A stretch of 64,000 nt of DNA from Yanghanlia sp047501535 (lineage in GTDB: Bacteria > Pseudomonadota > Gammaproteobacteria > Burkholderiales > Burkholderiaceae_B). The stretch spans positions 1-64,000 of the forward strand of contig NZ_JAZDRJ010000004.1 of the NCBI RefSeq assembly GCF_047501535.1, given 5' to 3'. Made by a program: the position numbers and the translations under genes. This document shows positions 60,476 through 64,000 of this stretch, one piece after another. How positions within the stretch are numbered: position 1 is the stretch's first letter; each line of letters starts with the position of its first letter. Below the pieces are notes generated by a model. It was not told the origin of the DNA. It ran no database searches and was given only the letters and a program-made list of their open reading frames with translations.

Positions 60476-61762
60476 TCAGTGCCCAAAAGCGATGCTGGAG
60501 GGAAGTGGTATTACAGGATCTGCCGTAGCAATTTCTTTAGGCCACAGCACCTTGGTACCTTCGGGTGTGTACTGAATAACGACAGGTGATGATCGAAGAT
60601 TCTGACCAGACATTGGATGGCCTGGTTCTGCAAACTTCACACCATATCCTTGCACCGTTCCACCAATTGGAATATCAGTATCAAGTGCAGCCTTACGTAA
60701 TGATTCAGGTGAGATATCTCCATAATCACGGATTGCGCGCGGCATCACATCGCTAAACAGAATCCATGATTGGTTGAAGCCCATCCAAAAGTTGGCTTCG
60801 GCATAACTCATACCGCTCTGCTCGAGCATTCTCTTATTGGCCTCAGTAATCACTTCACCCAGTTCAGGCGCCAGGGTCGCAGGATCAAGAATCTGAGCAA
60901 CGGCCGGATCAACATTCATGATGTATGCAGCATCATCACCCTGCAGCTCGGTTAACCGCTCTGGATTGGCGTAGCCCGCGCCATGTCCAATTAGCGCTTT
61001 CCACTTCAAGCCTTGCTCCTTGGCTTGCCGAAGGAATAAGCCAATATCCTGCGAGTATCCAGTGTGCAGGATGGCATCTGGGCGCGCGCGACGTAACTTG
61101 GTCACCATCGGTGACAAATCCGTAGCGTTGATGGAGTAGCCCTCTTCGAGGACGATATTCATGCCCGCTTTTGAGCAGGCTTCCTTGTTGGCTCGGGCGT
61201 TGCCTGAACCGTAAGGACCGTCCTCATGAATAATGGCGACCCGCAGCTTTTCGACAGGAACACCGAATTTTTCTTGGGATGTTGCCGCGAGGAAGTCACA
61301 CGAGGTCTGGCCGTATTGATCTGAGTGAACTTGGGCACGGAAGACGTACTCCAGCCCGCGGTCCTTAAACACGGCAGATGAAATGCATACATTCGCCCAC
61401 ATGAACTTCTTCGCATTATCTACTTTCGAAGCCATCGGCACGCACTGTGCACTTGAATACACCCCCATCACCAAATCTACGTTCTCAACGTTTAGCAAAC
61501 GTTCTGCAACGTTGATCGCAACATCGACTTTGGATTGGGCGTCAACTGTAACGGGCACGATCTTGCGCCCTTCGACGCCGCCACGTTCGTTGATCATGTC
61601 GATCGCAATCTGAGTCCCAATGGAGGCGTTGACCGAGCCAGCCGCCGCGAACGGCCCTGTCTGGTCGTAAATCACCCCAACCCGTATGTCCTGCGCATGT
61701 GCCATAGCAGCCGTCATCGCGAACGCACCGACTGCCAATTTCAGCATTTTTCGTTGTGCCAT
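60476..61762 (-). CDS. LivK-like periplasmic substrate-binding protein
   Basis: A 428-residue exported binding protein with a signal peptide ending AHA near residue 23. The type I periplasmic binding fold begins DIRVGVIYDQTGPFAAAGSVNASIGTQIA, a common opening for HAAT-family receptors. This branch binds diverse aromatic or aliphatic acids and amides. It is first in the operon livKGFHM-iclR and divergent from a YihU-like reductase, which suggests that its ligand feeds that enzyme. The specific ligand is unknown. Confidence 0.93.
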   Translation of the reverse strand: MAQRKMLKLAVGAFAMTAAMAHAQDIRVGVIYDQTGPFAAAGSVNASIGTQIAIDMINERGGVEGRKIVPVTVDAQSKVDVAINVAERLLNVENVDLVMGVYSSAQCVPMASKVDNAKKFMWANVCISSAVFKDRGLEYVFRAQVHSDQYGQTSCDFLAATSQEKFGVPVEKLRVAIIHEDGPYGSGNARANKEACSKAGMNIVLEEGYSINATDLSPMVTKLRRARPDAILHTGYSQDIGLFLRQAKEQGLKWKALIGHGAGYANPERLTELQGDDAAYIMNVDPAVAQILDPATLAPELGEVITEANKRMLEQSGMSYAEANFWMGFNQSWILFSDVMPRAIRDYGDISPESLRKAALDTDIPIGGTVQGYGVKFAEPGHPMSGQNLRSSPVVIQYTPEGTKVLWPKEIATADPVIPLPSSIAFGH

Positions 61763-61955
61763 AAGAAGTTCTCCTCCTTCCTTTGTATGAAGGACGACAT
61801 GAACTGTCGCCCCGTTTTTTCCAGGCTGTGTGAGCCTAAAAACACTTTTTTATCTGCTTATTCATGTGCTACTATAAATGAAACGATACATCACTGTGTG
61901 AAATAAAAGCAAGTACTAGTTCAACCCCACTCAACACAGGACGAAGGAGACAAGC

Positions 61956-62861
61956 ATGAAAATCGCCTTTATTGGGCTCGGCGCTATGGGAGGCCCCATG
62001 GCTTCTAACATTGCACGCAAAGGCACACCGATTACGGTTTACGACATCTCGCAAGCCAGTATTGATCGAGTCGTAGAAGCCGGCGCCACACCGGCGTCAA
62101 GCCTTCAAGAAGCCGTATCGGGCGCAGAAATTGTGATCACTATGCTGCCCGCCACGGAGCATGTTCTTGAGGTGGTTGCTGGACCTGACGGAGCGCTTGC
62201 TCATATGGCACCGGGTGGTTTGCTAATTGATATGAGCACCATTGACCCTGTCGGAACTGACAGGCTCATCGAATCATGTGCAGCGAAGGGCATTCGTTTT
62301 ATCGATGCGCCGGTGGGTCGCCTTGCCAGCCATGCGATTAAAGGAGAATCACTCTTCATGGTGGGCTGCAATGACGAAGATGATTTCAAGAAAGCGGAGC
62401 CCTTGTTCAACGCCATGGGCACCACCATCGTACGATGCGGGCTGGCAGGAACAGGAATTCGCGTGAAAATCGTGAATAACTTCCAGATTTTGTCCATTGC
62501 CCAAATCACTGCGGAAGCACTTGTTCTCGGCACAAAGCTGGGGTTGCCGGTAGAAACCATTAAAGCGGTGAACGGCCAGACAACAGCCAACAACGGCCAG
62601 ATGCAAGTCAATTTCGCAACCAAGACACTCATTGGCGATATTGAGCCTGGTTTTACTTTTGACTTGTCCCACAAGGACATGACGCTAGCGCTCAATGCAG
62701 CAGCAACATTACGGCTGGGCCTACCTGTCGGAGCAGCGGTCCACGCGGTCTATGGTGCCGCGCGGTCCACTCCTTACGCCAAGAAAGACTTCACCGCATT
62801 GCTGGACTACGCATGCGAACAAGCGGGAATTGAACCGCCTCGGTTAACCACAGCTTCGTGA
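61956..62861 (+). CDS. YihU-like hydroxyacid dehydrogenase (sulfolactaldehyde or 4-hydroxybutyrate reductase)
   Basis: A 301-residue NAD(P)-linked beta-hydroxyacid dehydrogenase. The Rossmann motif GLGAMGGPMASNIARKG opens the protein, and the catalytic lysine is K171 in GIRVKIVNN. In place of the usual DAPVSGG it has DAPVGRLASHAIKGE (118-132), the PVGR pattern of E. coli YihU, where the Arg has been implicated in sulfonate binding (recalled, not checked). Candidate substrates are sulfolactaldehyde/dihydroxypropanesulfonate or 4-hydroxybutyrate. GAAGGAG precedes the ATG. The next gene is an aldehyde dehydrogenase. Confidence 0.87.
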   Translation: MKIAFIGLGAMGGPMASNIARKGTPITVYDISQASIDRVVEAGATPASSLQEAVSGAEIVITMLPATEHVLEVVAGPDGALAHMAPGGLLIDMSTIDPVGTDRLIESCAAKGIRFIDAPVGRLASHAIKGESLFMVGCNDEDDFKKAEPLFNAMGTTIVRCGLAGTGIRVKIVNNFQILSIAQITAEALVLGTKLGLPVETIKAVNGQTTANNGQMQVNFATKTLIGDIEPGFTFDLSHKDMTLALNAAATLRLGLPVGAAVHAVYGAARSTPYAKKDFTALLDYACEQAGIEPPRLTTAS

Positions 62862-62935
62862 CCATAAGTTGACAATCTCGGGGCAGCGGCCGATTCACAG
62901 TCTTGCCGCTGCCCTTGCATCACAGAAAACCAATA

Positions 62936-64000
62936 ATGGAACAGGAAATGGACGAGGCTAAATTAATCCTCAATGGCGAAGCCCGCGCTAAAGGCTCATT
63001 GGGCACTTATGAACTTGTGAATCCCTCAACCGAAAAACTGATCGCACGAGTTCCGAAAGCAGGAAAGCAAGAAGCTCTTGAAGCTGTAGCGCTCGCATCA
63101 GAGGGATTTTCAGAGTGGTCTGCGGTTTCGCCATTCGACCGAAGCAAAGTGCTGAGAAAAGCTGCTGACATCATGCGCGCAAGCGTTGATGCGGCGGCCA
63201 CTGATATGACTCTAGAGCAGGGCAAGCCTCTAGCACAGGCGAAAGGCGAGTGGCTTGCCTCGGCAGATTGTTTAGATTGGTTTGCAGAAGAAGGTAGACG
63301 CACCTATGGCCGCTTAATACCCAGCCGGCTTCAGAATATCAGTTGGGCGGTGCACCGGCGCCCGATCGGCCCTGTGGCTGCGTTTACCCCCTGGAACTTC
63401 CCTGCCTGGACACCCATGCAGAAAATTGCACCCGCACTCGCAGCGGGTTGTTCCATTGTTCTGAAACCCGCTGAACAAACCCCCACGACCGCATGGCGCA
63501 TCTGTCAGGCGCTCTTAGATGCTGGTCTCCCTCCTAAAGCGCTCAGCCTGATTTGGGGTGACCCCGCCGAAATTTCATCAGTTCTTGTGCAAGCCCCGGA
63601 AATACGCAAGCTTTCATTGACTGGCTCCACTCGTGTAGGCCGCGCACTCGCGGGAGCAGCGGGAGGACAGCTCAAGAAAGTCACAATGGAACTAGGTGGC
63701 CATGCTCCCGTCATTATTGCCCGAGACGCTGATATCGCGAGAGTGGTTGCCCTCTCCAAAGACTGGAAGTTCCGCAATGCCGGGCAAGTGTGTGTGTCGC
63801 CGACTCGCTTTCTGGTTGAAGCCCCTCTTTATGAGAAATTCGTCTCAGACTTTACAGAAGCGGTTGAGAACATCACGGTAGGCGACGGTTTGAGCCCAGA
63901 CACTGACATGGGCCCACTCGCCACTCCAGAGCAACTTGCAAAAATCACTCGACTGGTCGACGACGCCCAAACGAACGGCGCCCAAATTACTACGGGAGGT
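62936..64000 (+). CDS. Aldehyde dehydrogenase, GabD/sulfolactaldehyde-dehydrogenase type (truncated by window end)
   Basis: The first 355 residues of an NAD(P)-dependent aldehyde dehydrogenase; the C-terminus is outside the window. Visible motifs are TPWNFPAWTPMQKIAPALAAG, the KPAEQTP nucleotide-site lysine, ELGGHAPVII with the general-base glutamate, and NAGQVCVSPTRF with the nucleophilic cysteine. It is similar to succinate-semialdehyde dehydrogenases. Start codons at 62936 or 62948 are possible; neither has a well-spaced ribosome site. With the preceding reductase it would turn a hydroxy compound into an aldehyde and then an acid. Confidence 0.9.
   Translation, partial: MEQEMDEAKLILNGEARAKGSLGTYELVNPSTEKLIARVPKAGKQEALEAVALASEGFSEWSAVSPFDRSKVLRKAADIMRASVDAAATDMTLEQGKPLAQAKGEWLASADCLDWFAEEGRRTYGRLIPSRLQNISWAVHRRPIGPVAAFTPWNFPAWTPMQKIAPALAAGCSIVLKPAEQTPTTAWRICQALLDAGLPPKALSLIWGDPAEISSVLVQAPEIRKLSLTGSTRVGRALAGAAGGQLKKVTMELGGHAPVIIARDADIARVVALSKDWKFRNAGQVCVSPTRFLVEAPLYEKFVSDFTEAVENITVGDGLSPDTDMGPLATPEQLAKITRLVDDAQTNGAQITTGG

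Noticed and set aside
61861..61882. TTCAT-N12-ATGAA inverted repeat in the livK-reductase gap
   Set aside because: Five-base arms in an AT-rich spacer are expected by chance; not strong enough to call an IclR operator.

Overview
The window is about 64 kb of a Gram-negative chromosome of moderately high GC. Gene content and order point to a betaproteobacterium of the order Burkholderiales, most likely family Alcaligenaceae (Bordetella/Pusillimonas-like). The pointers are a complete tol-pal locus, a tripartite tricarboxylate (Tct) transporter with a TctDE-type two-component system, an NAD-linked Fds formate dehydrogenase, 6S RNA beside zapA, and many LysR, IclR and GntR regulators. The family assignment is inference. 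I saw no insertion sequence, prophage, CRISPR array or tRNA.

Layout. 1-690: leader and tandem promoters of an rRNA operon running leftwards out of the window. 0.7-4.3 kb: msrA, a small cytochrome c, lgt, a SIMPL-domain protein, a LysE-type exporter. 4.4-5.4 kb: 6S RNA, zapA and a ZapB-like coiled coil. 5.7-11.1 kb: tctBA without a tctC, a 3-hydroxyisobutyrate-dehydrogenase-like gene, and a TctD/TctE pair; four 11-bp-spaced direct repeats upstream of tctB are a candidate TctD site. 11.1-13.4 kb: rppH and proS. 13.5-19.0 kb: ybgC-tolQRAB-pal-cpoB, with a repeat-rich tolA. 19.0-21.7 kb: a FecCD/FecE-type importer lacking a binding protein, plus a hydrolase. 21.7-26.5 kb: a BMP-type nucleoside-like ABC importer. 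26.6-30.7 kb: MgtC-like, AsmA-like and CoA-transferase genes. 30.8-34.1 kb: a LysR regulator and ahpCF with a candidate OxyR site.

34.3-40.9 kb: an MFS gene and an fds formate dehydrogenase operon in which FdsG and FdsB are one polypeptide. 41.0-43.2 kb: an FAD-linked 2-hydroxyacid dehydrogenase and its GntR regulator with a near-perfect palindromic operator. 43.4-46.2 kb: anaerobic ribonucleotide reductase. The large NrdD ORF stops after its zinc ribbon, and the glycyl-radical segment lies on a separate 68-codon ORF before nrdG. A pair of NrdR-like boxes precedes it. 46.2-53.1 kb: a MetR-like regulator, putA, a divergent Lrp-type regulator (PutR-like) and a class III aminotransferase. 53.3-56.1 kb: two YceI proteins, cytochrome b561 and a LysR regulator.

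56.2-64.0 kb: a stretch that is visibly more AT-rich over the transporter genes. It holds livKGFHM-iclR divergent from a YihU-like sulfolactaldehyde/4-hydroxybutyrate reductase and a truncated aldehyde dehydrogenase. It looks like a self-contained uptake-and-oxidation module for a small hydroxy acid or sulfonate.

The most unusual items are the split class III ribonucleotide reductase, the IclR/Liv/YihU-like/ALDH module, the direct-repeat array upstream of tctBA, and the FdsG-FdsB fusion. All functional statements rest on reading the sequence and recalled family motifs; no database search was run.
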